DNA from: Rhizoctonia solani
Taxonomy: Eukaryota; Basidiomycota; Agaricomycetes; Cantharellales; Ceratobasidiaceae
Direction: 5' to 3'
Assembly (NCBI RefSeq): GCF_016906535.1
Contig: NC_057372.1
Coordinates: forward strand, 1,035,501-1,099,500
DNA: 64,000 nt
Part shown: piece after piece, positions 46,501-58,481 of the stretch
Layout: each line of letters starts with the position of its first letter
Numbering within the stretch: the stretch's first letter is position 1
The notes under the pieces: generated by a model
Seen by the model: the letters and a program-made list of their open reading frames with translations, nothing else
Databases searched by the model: none
Told to the model about the DNA's origin: nothing
Translations under genes and position numbers: made by a program

Positions 46501-46972
46501 ATCAGGTAAGTTAATTTTCTATCGACAATCACTATGTGTATGTCTATCGGGATAGTAGCTATTATAGACTTACCATAGACCGTGTTCGGGGGATTTCCCC
46601 TTCGCTTAGAGCGCCTCTACCATGTAGTATGTGATTGGCAGAGCCGGGATGTGGCCAGCCGCTCGGAGGCGCTGTTTGGGCAGGAGTTGTGGGTAAGGGC
46701 CGCCTTGGAGGGCGGGTGGCATGTGCAGCAGACAAGAAGTCCTGGTGACCATAAGGGGAAGATAGACCATTATCGTAAATCGAACTGGATGGGGAAGAGA
46801 CGACGCTTCCCGACACAATTGGCTGTGGAAACGCGATCGTGGACGCCGGTGAAGTGGGAGCAGATGGCGAAACAAACATAGATATACGCGGTTCTGGAAA
46901 ATGGGTATATGGCATTTCAAAGGGGGTATCGTCTGCATAAGGAGGCTGGGGAATGCTCGTGCTGGCGTTCAT
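43533..46972 (-). CDS. RhoGEF with DH, PH and CNH domains (Rom2/Rgf type), one frame break
   Basis: It should activate Rho1 at the plasma membrane for wall synthesis, opposite to the RhoGAP at 16554-19220. Exon 1 (46972-46574) is a Pro/Ser-rich N-terminus. Exon 2 (46518-46225) enters the DH domain with KKERARQQEIFEIISSEQLYV. Exon 3 (46172-45940) carries ALDSLIRDIFANIEEIKIHHEVLL, then MDELFDAVSNESF in another frame. The next exon begins NMDTALARHSREKH. The PH part includes PIPLELLDAELDTG and AEKWIDQIKEAV, and a CNH domain forms the C-terminus to the stop at 43533. Exon 3 is 233 bases although both neighbours demand a multiple of three, so one base appears lost near 46025-46040. The splice sites of the 3' half were not all resolved. 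Confidence 0.85.
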
Positions 46973-47569
46973 TTCAGATGGTACCCAGAAGGATTGTGCA
47001 GCAGTTAAAAGAGCGTTTGAAGGGACCCCAAACTCCGCAACAATGCGTAGAAGGCTGAGTTTCGGTGTACAAAAATATGATTACTCCGAGCCACAGCTTT
47101 ATAGCAGTGCGTTTGATTTGAGTGTCATATAGGCAAAAGCCAAGAGTGGGACGTGCCCGAAATTGGCGAGCCAGTCGTGGCGGTGCCCACCTCAGAAGTA
47201 GCGCTAGCGCTGAAGGCTATGCTCGTGTCTTCCACGAATAAAAATAAATTTATAGTAGAATTGATTGATATTAACATCGTCATGATGGAAGTTGTTTCAC
47301 AAAATGCATCATACAAAAAAAGTAATAAATAATGCGAAGAATACGAATAGTCCGAAAGCATATGAAACAAGTCTCATGAAAGGGATAACGTATTGAGGTC
47401 TACCTCCCAGCTAAATAAGCGGCCCCAACTTGCTCCTAGAGCATCGTTGGTCCGTCGACTAAAGATCATACGTTAGCGTTTGACGCAAATTTCAAGATAA
47501 ATACGCACTTTTTCATCGCCTCCTTATCGGGCAACTGCCTAAGTCGCTCTACAAGAAGCAATGATGTGA

Positions 47570-48507
47570 TTATATGGTCAAAGACTTCTCGGTGGTGTCC
47601 CCCAGGTGTGACAGTAAGCGAGCCCGTAGAATCAGAGTTTGTGGCGAATATCGTCGGAGCAAATACAGCAAGTGATGTTTGCGGTGAAACCAGATGACAC
47701 TAAACAGTTGCTGTAAGGACAACTGTAAAGCCATCTCAGTATTAGGACTTGCCTCGATGGTAGAATTTTTCTGCATTGTCCACGTTAATGGCCGTTTCTT
47801 CCTGAACTGGAAGTTTAGAGAGCTAAAACAATGCTATTAGTTGGGCCTTTACCGTATATACGCATACTGCTCACCCCCACAGTGCAGCTTTCTTGACTAC
47901 ATTGACCAGCATATCGTCCTGCCTCGTAAGGCCACCCGGGCCCTTCGTCTTGCAAGACCCATCTCGAATTCTGATACAATTTCACCGTCTTCATGGCCCC
48001 CTCTACGAACGGTGGTAATCCACACGAATGGGTTCCATAAATCGACCGCGTGAGAAATATCTACCAAGACAGTCGTTTGAGATATCAAATAAAGTGACAA
48101 GATTCCTACTCACGGTATATACACTCCCCAGTACTTCACTCTTGAGAACCATTGCAGAAGGTGAGGTCCTGACGAACGTATATGTCACATCCTCGCGAGG
48201 TATGGTAGAGCGATGGTAGGCTGGTGGCTCGCCGGCTATGGTGACAGTGCTCGCCCGAGTCTCGGGGGAAAGGGCACGTTTCTCTTCCGAGAATCCGTTG
48301 CTAGTAGGAGAAGCCGATGACGGCCCGGCCATAGGTGATTCGGCCGGAACGTGAGCGGTGGTCTATGTAATGCTGTTCGTCGTGTTCTCGGTCGTCTCGG
48401 TCCGAGTTGTTGCTGCTTTGTGCCGCGGACTGCGTCTGGGAGCGCGGAGTGCTCGAACTTCGTGCTTTGCTGCTAGTCGCCCGATGTAAAAAGTCAGATA
48501 TAGGCAT
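47570..48507 (-). CDS. Hypothetical protein, spliced (model uncertain)
   Basis: Not recognised. Coding-like segments on the minus strand are a Ser/Arg-rich N-terminus from 48507 or a start at 48332 (MAGPSSASPTSNG), then EDVTYTFVRTSPSAMVLKSE. A second exon follows with DLWNPFVWITTVRRGGHEDG and IVSEFEMG, and a possible last exon reads TEMALQLSLQQLFSVIW (47776-47570). A donor GTGTAT near 48125 and an acceptor near 48064 would link the first two in phase. The pattern of a short globular domain after a disordered start is common among small Agaricomycete DUF proteins, but I cannot name a family with confidence. Confidence 0.45.
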
Positions 48508-48846
48508 TTCTTAGGGAAGCAAGGGGGTCGGGGAGGTAGTGAGGACAAGACAAGCCGGGGTCTTAATAGGTACGTGGTCGGAGAGGAAAAACTAGGCGAG
48601 ACCGGAGAATAACAGGTGATGCGGGGAAGCATGCCGGACGTCATGGAGAGCAAGGATGTCTGTGCGGGAGCACATGGAAGAGTAGCTTCCGCCGGCGCGC
48701 ACTCAGATCCAACCTGCTGACACATACACACAATTTATCGCTCGGCAAAAGAACGTTCGTATTTTCATTACATCCACGCAACTTCCATGTGCTTAAACTC
48801 CACAAATGCATCTGATTGTTCATCATCTCCGCGCGGCTCAAAACGC

Positions 48847-50863
48847 CTATATCGTCCAGAAGGCCTTCTCCGTGCCCGGTCGCATAAACTGCCCAGGGGC
48901 GCGAGAACTGAAGCCAGTTTCCCGGTCGAATACCAGTGTACCACGCACGTAGGTTTGAACCACCTGCCCAGTCAATGACAGGCCTACATATGGACTCAGC
49001 TTGTTCTTGAAATTCAGTGACTCTTTCGTAACCTAAAAATTAAGCTTCTTTAACTGACCCTGCACAAACCAACACCTCGAAGCGACATACATTGAACACG
49101 GCCCCCGCGTCCCATATTGCTAGGTCCGCATCTTTGCCTACGGCAATACCTCCCTTCCTGTCCGCCAAGCCCGCGTGTAGCGCAGTATTTGTACTGCACC
49201 ATGTGAGGATGCGTTCAAATGGTATACCACGTTTCTGCGCCGCCGTGGATAATAAGCTCAACCCGAGCCCGAGGGTGCTTATACCACCCCATGCGTCCAT
49301 AAAATCACCAGCCTCAATCTCCTTGAGCTCAGCTACACATGGCGAGTGATCCGATACTACCATGTCGATCGTGCCATCGAGCAGGGCTTCCCATAACTTT
49401 TCTTGGTTCTCCGCGCCGCGGATGGGCGGGCAACATTTGAACTGCGGCTGGCCCTTTGGATTTCTAGTCGGTACACGTGGTTCAGAGTCTAGCACCTCGT
49501 TACTCGAGACTTACGCACCATTCGAAGTGATCGTCAAGTAATGGAAGCACGTTTCGACCGTAAGTGGCAATTTGAGCTCCCTTCTTGCGTGGCGAATAAT
49601 GGGAATTGCAGAATGTGCTGAAAGGTGCACAATGTGACACCTCAACAGAGGGTACTTCTGCAGCATTTTGACGATTAACTTGATGGCATCTAGAAAGAGC
49701 ATTAGGTCTATTCACACGTGTGACCCCGCACAAAACATTTTCCTCCGTGCATATGTGCACATGGGACGAGTACCGTAGCGGTTCAAGGGCTTACCGGTCT
49801 CGAAGGACTCTGGCCTAGATTTGAGAAATGTATCGTAATCGGTCGGATCACTCTTTCCAGGGTCATTCACGGGGCCATCGAGCTCGGCGTGAAACAACAG
49901 CACTGTTGGTTGTCCCTGCGCATTTCAACCCATAGATGGTAAGTATGTGTGTTGGAATTAGAGTGATTATATTCAAGAGTCTTGCCTGTAATTGCTCCAT
50001 CGCCAGTTCCAGATCATGCTCGTTCACACATGGGAATTCCTGCCCCACAACAAGGGTTTCAGCAGCCCAGTCAGATCCACGTCATGCGATCACTGGATGC
50101 GGGGGGAACGGACGGACATCAACCCCACTTTCTATAAGAAATAACTTCAACCAAAAATTTCAGTATATGTTTTACAAAAGGTAGAAACTAAATTTACCTT
50201 GAATCCGGACACCCCCGCAGATATCAAAGGTCGCAAGTGAGCCTGATTTCCTGGTATGACCCCTCCCCAGTAAGCAACATCGGTCCAGCATTGGTCTTTA
50301 GCTGCCTCAAGTTTGACATCAAAGTTCTTTAGGGTCGTTGTTGGGGGAATGGAATTGAGCGGCATCTCCTGGAATTCAATTGACCGACGTAATTGGCGAA
50401 TATTGTCCGGAATCACTATTCAGTTGACTCACAACTACAGTAGTGTTGCCTCCAGAGGAGGCGGCTTTTGTCCCAGTAGCAAAACCCTCCCAGCTAGGCT
50501 GATTTAATAGCAACAATGACAATAGGCGCGATGATAACACACCTGGTTCGTCCAGGTTCATTCAAATGTACGTGCGCGCTATAGGGTTAAATTGGAGTTA
50601 GATCAGGCTTGAAACGAATGATGCTAGTGGACCCGGCCGCCAGAATGTGATCACACATACTCGACTAGCCCTGGTATTATTGCCCTATCTCCTACATCGA
50701 CCCATTCTGCGTCTGCTGCATAGCTCGAATCTCCCTTTTGAACCTTTACGCGCTGGATAGTGGTAATCTTGCCAGTACTCAAGTCAACTTCAATTGTTCC
50801 CGGGGACGGGCCTTCATTCGGGAAGTATACACGCGATGATGTAAAAACTTTGGTAGGAGCCAT
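48847..50863 (-). CDS. DAL1: Allantoinase
   Basis: It hydrolyses allantoin to allantoate in purine-nitrogen salvage. Ten exons join without a break to about 470 residues, the usual length: 50863-50655, 50578-50543, 50493-50433, 50368-50198, 50144-50118 (27 bases), 50039-49986, 49915-49795, 49689-49515, 49463-49091 and 49032-48847. Metal-site motifs of the cyclic amidohydrolases are visible: HVHLNEPGRTSW, the Lys of SAGVSGFK (carbamylation site), LLFHAELDGP, RCHIVHLSAHSA and MVVSDHSPC. LPLTVETCFHYL and FKCCPPIR are family hallmarks. The intron 49916-49985 begins GC, not GT (CAG|GCAAGA). The exon 1-2 junction gives EYVAHVH, slightly longer than usual. It is divergent from the acyl-CoA synthetase gene. 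Confidence 0.95.
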
Positions 50864-51624
50864 GGTCGTCCACTTAAATACGCAGTTGTGGAAGATAAGA
50901 TAGTGTGATTTTGACTTCCGATTCCATCATTTGGTGTGGGCACTGTATTGCCAACCAATTGCTTATCTCATCTCGTTGCGACTGGCAGGGTCAAAAATAT
51001 ATTCAATAATTACAGTAATTAATTAGCCTGTCGCTCTAGCCGACCTGTACTACCGAGAGAGGGTGGATAGATGATGGTTCGAAAGGCTTTCCGGTTAGGT
51101 GTGGTCGACGCTACGAACGGATCAAGACTTGATTGGCCTACTAATCATAATTTCCAAACAATAGCCAACAATGTGGTCAAACCGACAAAACCGTTCTTGG
51201 GTCACCACCGGATAATCCGGTAATATAACAAGCGAGGGTATGAGCACCAGCGAGGGACCCCTCCGAACGCTGAGCTTCAGTATTGGGTAAGCCTCCGGGC
51301 AAGAATCGCCAAATTCTCATAATGTTGAAGCTCAAAAGCAGACAAGGCGCAAAAAGATGCCATAGGAATTTTTTGAATAAGCCACATTCAAGAACATCAC
51401 CATACTCGCTATGCATGCGCTCTCCAGGCACGACTCGCATGTGAATTGGCCATTGACCAATTAAACTCTGACTAATGACCAAATATCCGGTCGGGGACAA
51501 GAGTGCTCCGATTCCGGTATACTCGAGGCCCTCGGCTGGGTGCTTCCCCGCATTTTATTCGCTCCCTCTCTGTTCCCAACCACCACTCCAGAGGCCACAT
51601 CACACTTCCTACTCGACTGGCAAA
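50864..51624. other. Divergent promoter region, allantoinase / acyl-CoA synthetase
   Basis: The two genes start at 50863 (minus) and 51625 (plus), so this 760-bp stretch should contain both promoters. No coding or RNA signal is seen. A GGTTCGAAAG near 51077 resembles a tRNA B box, but no cloverleaf fits. Confidence 0.6.
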
Positions 51625-54084
51625 ATGACCGAATGCCTCGCATTTCCCAAGGAAAAACTCAACTATTCTCAACAAAGTGTTGAAGTTCCGGGAACTCGTA
51701 AGGAGGGTCAAACTGGTATGTTTACTGATATACGTCACTTAGCGACCACGATAGGATAGCTTGATACCAATACTTGGCTCGTAGGACACTACCGAAATGG
51801 TGGGTGCACTGCTCGAGACTCGTCTCTTCTGATCTCAACCAATCGATTCATTGTGTAGCAATTTGGCCTGAGTTGATTACATTGGATTCGCCCCAACCGT
51901 TCGTCAAGCCACGGCCGTTACGCACCTTGGTCGACATTTTTGATTCTGGGCTGTACAAATCACGCACGGAACCGTTTACTGGTGTTCGTCCTGTCCTTCC
52001 TGATGGGACACTAGCAAAGCATTTCGCCTGGAGCACGTACGCTGAGATCGATGTCCGCCGCCGCCGAGTCGGAAGTGCTCTGGAAGCACTCCGTCGCAAG
52101 GGTGAGCTGTGGCAAAACGAGCCAAAGTTACAAACTGTTGGTATTTGGAGTGGAAATAGGTGAGTCCTGGCGACAAAGGGCACATATCTGTGTAACTTAA
52201 CTACCCATACAATGTGTGTTTTCTATAGGCCTGAATGGCAAGTGATCGATCTTGCCTTGCATGCGTACGGAAAAGTTGGTGTCAGCTTGTACGACACTCT
52301 TGGACCAGACAGCGTCGAATACATGTGCGCTATTTGATTTGATTTCTGTGCATTGAGTCTAACTTACTCGCACTCTGTAGTATTAACCACGCCGAGTTGT
52401 CCATTGTGTTCACCACGGCATCTCACCTCACTCAGCTAGTGGCCATTACTGCTAAATGCCCGGTGCTCAAGGTCATTGTGTCCATCGATAAAATAAGCGA
52501 GCAAACACGTAATACATTCTCGACGTGGGCAGCCGAACGTGGTGTACGCATTACGACCTTGGAGGATATTGAAGAACTGGGGGCCCAGAACCTCATCGCA
52601 CCTTTCTCGCCCGATCCTAAATCAGTTGTTTCGATCTGTTACACTTCAGGAACGACAAATGTACCCAAGGGCGTCGTTCTAACCCATGAGCAACTGACTC
52701 TATCGACTGTCTCGTGTCTGCATGGTGGTATTTTCACGCCGGGAGGTGCCCTATTGAGTTATTTGCCACTAGCCCATATCTACGAGGTCAGTATCGCGTT
52801 ATGACTTACCCTTGTACAATCCTGACGATGTCCCTAGCGCATCGCCGAGCTCTTGTCTATGCTGTCGGTGGTCGTATCGGTTATTTCTCTGGAAACCCAC
52901 TTCTTCTACTCGAAGATGCTCAAATCCTGAAACCAACCTACTTCCCTAGCGTCCCCCGCGTCTTGAACCGGATCTTTCAAGCTGCCATCGTCAACGCCAA
53001 GGCTCCTGGCGTCAAGGGCATGCTTTTCCGCAAGGCCCTCGAGACCAAACTCCACAATCTACGCACGACTGGTAACAACGTGCACCCGTTATGGGACCGC
53101 ATTATTTTCAGCAAAGTCCAGGCCGTGCTCGGCGGGAACATTACCATGATGACCTGCGGCAGTGCACCTATTGGTCGTGACGCGATGGAGTTCCTTCGTA
53201 TTGCCTTTGCGTGCGAAGTAGTCGAAGGATATGGAATGACTGAGAATTGCGGGACTTGCACGCGTGTGTTCCCAGATGACCCGGCGAGCACAACAACTGT
53301 TGGCCCGCCTCAACCCGTCAACGAAATCAAGTTGGTTGACGTGCCTGAGATGGGGTACAGGTCGACCGACAAGCCCTCTCCTCGTGGTGAAATTTGCGTG
53401 CGAGGACCGAACTGTTTCAATGAGTACTAAAGGTGGGTGGCAATTTATCTCCACGCAGACCGGCGCTTATATGTGAATGTTAGATGAGGCTAACACCAAG
53501 AAGACAATTGACGCCGAGGGTTGGCTGCATACTGGCGATGTAGGCATGATTGACACATGTGGCCGCTTTAAGATTATTGATCGTGTCAAGGTGCGTGATC
53601 CGACTTGAGTGCATATATCCATTGAACTGACACCATTGCGCCGCAGAACATCATGAAACTTGCTCAGGGTGAATATGTTGCTCTGGAAAAAGTCGAGAAC
53701 GCATACAGCACCTGCCCTGTCGTTGCACAGATCTACGTCCACGGTGATTCTATGCAAGACCATCTGATTGCCGTGGTTGTTCCGGACCCAGCACAACTCG
53801 AAACCATTGTTTCCAAAGCTGGCCTAAAAGGAAAGCCCCTTGAAGAAGTCATCAACCACAAGAGCGTCGTTTCCGCCATTCAGCAAGCGCTCAACAGAGA
53901 AGGCAAGAAACAGGGGTTGAACGGCTTTGAGATGATTAAGAACGTTCACGTCACGCTCGAGGCCTTCACCACCGATAACAACCTCCTGACACCGACCTTC
54001 AAGGTCCGCCGACGGGATGCGTACGCCAGGTATAAGGCAGAATTAGATAGGCTCTATGAATTGGGACCACCAGCAAAACTTTAG
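51625..54084 (+). CDS. Long-chain acyl-CoA synthetase, peroxisomal type, with frame breaks in exon 6
   Basis: It activates fatty acids with ATP and CoA, probably in peroxisomes: the protein ends PPAKL, a PTS1-like AKL. Exons: 51625-51715, 51785-51799 (15 bases), 51859-52159, 52229-52324, 52381-52786, 52838-53432, 53484-53590 and 53647-54084. Motifs include [12 protein letters not shown], the AMP-binding loop [56 protein letters not shown] and the C-terminal PTFKVRRRD. Exon 6 starts in frame as RIAELL but continues as [10 protein letters not shown] in another frame from about 52860, and changes back near 53430 before DEANTKK. The exon's total length fits its neighbours modulo three, so small compensating length errors are likely. 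Confidence 0.92.
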
Positions 54085-54515
54085 GATTTTGTGGACCGGA
54101 TACTCTGTAAAAATTCGCCATACATTTTGTAACAATTTCAAAAAAACTCGATCTCACCAGTACGAATACAAACAGTATATCTATCTATTAAAATTTGACT
54201 ATAGGTTACGGGCCTGGATTTAACCCTCCTCCGCACTAAATTGCTGAGTCAGCACTCCGACCTAACCCGCGGGGATGATTAGTAGCGCTCTCTGTTCCGT
54301 CCCCACTAATCAACCTCGATCGACCTGACATTAAAGACACCATGTCTTTTTAATCAGACTATTGCCTCGCGAAATAACATGCTTTTACTACTGATTCATA
54401 TCGATTCGATCGCTCTATGCACATACGAAAGTCCCAACATGCGTTCTACTTGCCATCACTCGTATTAGTCTCATGTATACTCTTGAAAACACTTCCGCTT
54501 TAACTCCCACCCTAG

Positions 54516-56167
54516 TTGCTCCCGAAGGCCCTCCCTCAATGTCTCATCAATATCTTTCCCAACTCTCTTTTGCTGCCGTGGGTCTGGACTCGACGTTTGT
54601 ATGAGCCCGCATGCGAGCTTTCAGACTTTGGCTATTGCTTCTCTGCGCCCATTAAAGCGTATATAGAAGGGCTTTCAGATGAAAATAGCCTACTAGAAAA
54701 TCCCTCTTCATCCCCGACCTGCGACTTTCAGGACCGCCACGACATGGTGTCCTCTCCCTCGGCCGACCGTGCCATTGAAGAGCGGATGGCGACCATACTG
54801 TCAAACCAGTACAAGCGCCAGATGCACAGAAATCGGCCTCGGTGGTACCAAGGCCGTCCATTAGATACAGCGCCCAAATGTTTCACACCATGGAGGGTAA
54901 GCTCATTTCAACTGAGTATTCCATATGGCTCGCTCACTCTTGCCAGCGCGACAGCGTTCCGTTGATTCGTGACTGGGTCACTGTCACCGCGTTGTTGCCA
55001 AGAAGGCAGCCTGGATGGGCAAGGTCTTCTCTCATAAATACTACAAGGTCAATGGGACCATTTGGGCTTGGAGCGATCCTGCGAACGTCAGTTTGACATC
55101 ATACGTATGCCTTATCTCATCTAATCTTATTCGTAACAGGCCCTGCTTGTCAGTTTATTCAACTCGAATATAATGGAGACAATCGAGTTTGCTATTTCTT
55201 CCAACCCCTTTCAAGCTCCCCATGTTGTTGTTACTCATAGTCCAGGCGAGGAGCCCAAGTACCTCGACACCCATGGGAACCCGGACCAGTTGACGGACGC
55301 ACTTCGGCCATTGTTCCAAACTCTGGGGCTGTACACCTCGTCAATCATTTACTGGTCCAACAGGCATGGACCAACTTTTACTCCCGCCTCGTATGGCCAT
55401 GTGCTACGAACGCGACGATTATGCGGGACCTGTGCGCCGCAGCTAATCAATCGACAAAATATTTTCCACCGAGTCTCTATTCAGTTCCACGAGGGTCTTA
55501 GGAGAGCTCGAGTCCGGCGACAGCGTGAGCGTGGGGGAGATACGGATCCCAAGAGCGTTCCAGATCGCACATTACTATTTCCAATGCTCATTCCGAAGAG
55601 ACCGACGTCGAGCCTCCGATCCGAATCAAAGCTGTTACTCGCGGATTTAGCGATACTGATGCGGCCGCAAGTCTTTTTGGCTCGTGGGATTATGTTCCAA
55701 CCGCAAGCAGACGATCTCGCGCTAATGGCCGAGTCGGCGATTATATCCGAGAGAGCGACGATGAAGAAGACGACGATGATGATGGATCTATATCAACGTC
55801 GCCTCATAGCCCCACGATTGGGAGTGATACATATGAAGTCCTTCGTCGACTTGGTATGGTTCATTGCGCGGCCGAATGTGATGGGGAGAGCGAGGCTAGC
55901 GCAGAAGATTGTGACGACATCGAGAGCGAAAGCGAAGACGAGTATATCGGCGATATGACAATCCCTATTATCCCTCATTTCCCAACCATTCATAGACAGT
56001 CTCCGAATTCAACCTCTGATTCCCTATCCAGTTCAGAATCGATTGATCTTGCTTCGCTCGTTCATACCGAAGCAGACGAACAAAGCTCGGTTTCTAGCTA
56101 TCTCGTCGACGAAGACTCGTTTGAATCCGGGTCTGAGACTCCTGACACGGATGAGGGTGACTGTTAA
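54516..56167 (+). CDS. Hypothetical protein with acidic C-terminus (spliced)
   Basis: I do not recognise this protein. Coding-like pieces are RRLYEPACELSDFGYCFSAP (about 54604) up to TPWR near 54896; then KKAAWMGKVFSHKYYKVNG to WAWSDPAN (about 54997-55089); then METIEFAISSNPFQAPH (from 55173). The long last frame runs from about 55566 to the TAA at 56165-56167, with HSEETDVEPPIRIKAVTRGF, an Asp/Glu run near 55760-55790 and many Ser-Glu clusters. These lie in different frames and are probably linked by introns near 54897-54950, 55090-55172 and within 55400-55550; exact sites were not fixed. The acidic, Ser-rich end suggests a nuclear or regulatory protein, but this is a guess. Confidence 0.5.
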
Positions 56168-57356
56168 TCAGTCCCCATGTTTTGCCCTACTTGCACTTTA
56201 CATCACACCCACTTATCTAGACAACACACGCGTGTGCGCCTGCACCGCTCTCCCCCTTGTCTTACATCCTTACGCCTCGTTCTTGTCCATAGACTAGACA
56301 TCCACTGAAATAAATGAATAGTTTTAAATAGCCATGATGAATCATCTACTGGTGTGACGGTTCATACGACACATTCGATCAATACGAGGACGGGCCTTGA
56401 ACTATTTTAAGATGCAGTTCGACAATTTCTCATGTTCATTTACTAACGCGCTTTACAGCGCCAACTGTCAGATCGGTATAGTTTAGCGTCATAGTACTGA
56501 ACTACTACGGTGAACATGGGGGGTAGGACGAGCCAGTTATCCAGGTCAACTAAAGTTGCATCGCTCATCTGAACCCGAACCTGTTGCCCGTAGTATACAC
56601 AGGTCATCCCAATTCTTGAACATTTTCTAACTTTATGCGCGTTTATACACCTCCCAACCAGTTAAATCCGATACCACAGCGAAAGTATTCTAGGTAAACA
56701 AGGCCCCTACACCAGGCCAGATTGGTAATGTCAGGAGCAAGGATACAGCTCTTTTGTCTCTTCAAAGAGCAAAAATATCCTAAAGCCTTTAATCAAGTTC
56801 ATTAGCGATTCTTTGGCTCCTTGGAGAACCAAAGGGCAACATACAAGCACGAGCCTTGCTGAAAATGGCTAAAAAATCACAAAAGAGACAACGAGAAAAT
56901 TAGGGCCTTCACCCTCAAGGTCGGGATCGGGAAGAGTACTTTCTCTGATGAAATGATCTACGGGAACCATTACGTACATCCGTCACTTCCAATGCATGAG
57001 CTTTGGATTCATATCTGGCAACTATGCAACTTATTTGCAAAAATTCACTTCAAAAACAAAACAACAATTATGCGTTATCGCCCTTGCTACCTACAACACA
57101 TAAGAATGACTAATAGCACAAGCATAGTAGCACAGAAGCCCATGAAAAGTTCAAAATGTTTCTTCGTCAAATACCATTGAAAGCGTATTAGTTTGTCCAA
57201 ATTCCAGTCGAAAAAGAGTGTAGACTGTCTGTAGTGTGCGAATCAAAGTTCTCATCTAGACATCTAGAATAGATAGATCCCTGCGCCGAGCACTCCAATA
57301 ACAATGCTAGCAAATGCCACACCAATACTACCATGTCTGCGATGTGTACAGCTGAA
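56168..57356. other. Intergenic region
   Basis: This is an AT-rich stretch between two convergent genes. Only short unsupported frames occur, for example 56953-57180. Confidence 0.55.
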
Positions 57357-58481
57357 TTAACTCCTCAGATGATGCAGTTGGGGTTCCAGTGACCCAGGTT
57401 CCAGTACCTGAGGGGTTTGTGGTAGTTGCTGCAAGCTGCGAACAGTGGCGGTCCCAACAGCAAACGATTGGAGAGTCGTGCACATTGAGGTGGCTCCGGC
57501 AGGGTGAGGAGCAGGAGTCGCGCCCTGGCCCTGTCTGAAGGTCGAGGTTGAGCCATCCGGTTGTGGATAGAGTCCCATCGGACTGAGTAGGATAATTAGA
57601 AGAATTATTCGAGAGGGAGAGTGTGATACTCACATCGTACTTTCGCCTCACAGTTGGTGAAGCCTTGGCCATAGTCACCAGGAATGTTCCACTCGCAGCC
57701 AGTCAGATCTAATAAATCTATGAAAAACATTGATCAAAGAAGAATCCCGATCACTTACCATAAATATGTTGGCATCGTTGCTTAGCACCAGGTCCATCCT
57801 TGCATGCGCGAATGCAAAAGTCGGTAGCGCTCTGGAAGTTGGTCCATTCGTGCATCTGGACACCGAGTCCAGACGGACCAGCCGAAAACGCATTGAGAAA
57901 ACCAAGCCGCCGTGGGGATGCCAAGTTTGTCAGCCCCGTGGGGATCGAGTTCCCCTCCTGCATCGCCAGCCTTAATACCAATCTTCGTAAGTCACCTGTA
58001 CCGGTAACTTGAACGTAATCGGGGGTCTTGACGAAATGGGCAGATTTGAGAGTGCCCTCAGGCATGAGACGAGTGCCTCGGCCAGGCGCTGTGCAGTATG
58101 AGACAACGATCTATCTTCGATTCTTGGGAGGTCCCCCAAATGCAAAAGTCACTGAAAGTTTGATAAGAATTTTGTGCCAGGGTTGAGCTTATAGAGCTAC
58201 CTAGCCGAGTTGACGTAAACTTCTGGCACATCGAGCTCTGCGAGTTTTCAGTTCCACACTGAACAATACGTTAGTAAAGCAAGGTGTGTTGAATTCAATG
58301 CTAGCCTACCTTGTTCGTCCCCGACTGCTCGGCTGTGATATAATCAGCATCAGAGAGGCATCGAGGATAGGTAGCTAACCTTCTGTCTTGTCGGGGAGAT
58401 TTGCAGGGTCATAGGTAGCAGTATACTGTCCAGCGACGACGACACCAGAGTCGCAGAGACCAACAGAGAAAACGAAAACAT
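57357..58481 (-). pseudogene. Secreted glycoprotein of the 'macrophage-activating glycoprotein' type, several frame breaks
   Basis: The resemblance is to a large Agaricomycete family of secreted, Cys-containing glycoproteins of unclear role (from my memory of the family). A signal peptide MFSFSLLVSATLVSS starts at 58481. Family-like blocks then follow in changing frames: GQYTATYDPANLPDK, AEQSGTNK, CGTENSQSSMCQ, APGRGTRLMPEGTLKSAHFVK, DYVQVTGTGD, GGELDPHGADKLG, PHGGLVFS, VQMHEWTNFQSATDFC, and finally PMGLYPQPDG to the stop at 57357. At least four frame changes fall inside exons, mostly one-base losses at short runs, and one apparent extra G near 58131. It is either a decayed copy or a poorly sequenced good gene. 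Confidence 0.65.

Noticed and set aside
51075..51086. GGTTCGAAAG resembling a tRNA B box
   Set aside because: No matching A box at the right distance and no acceptor stem can be folded.
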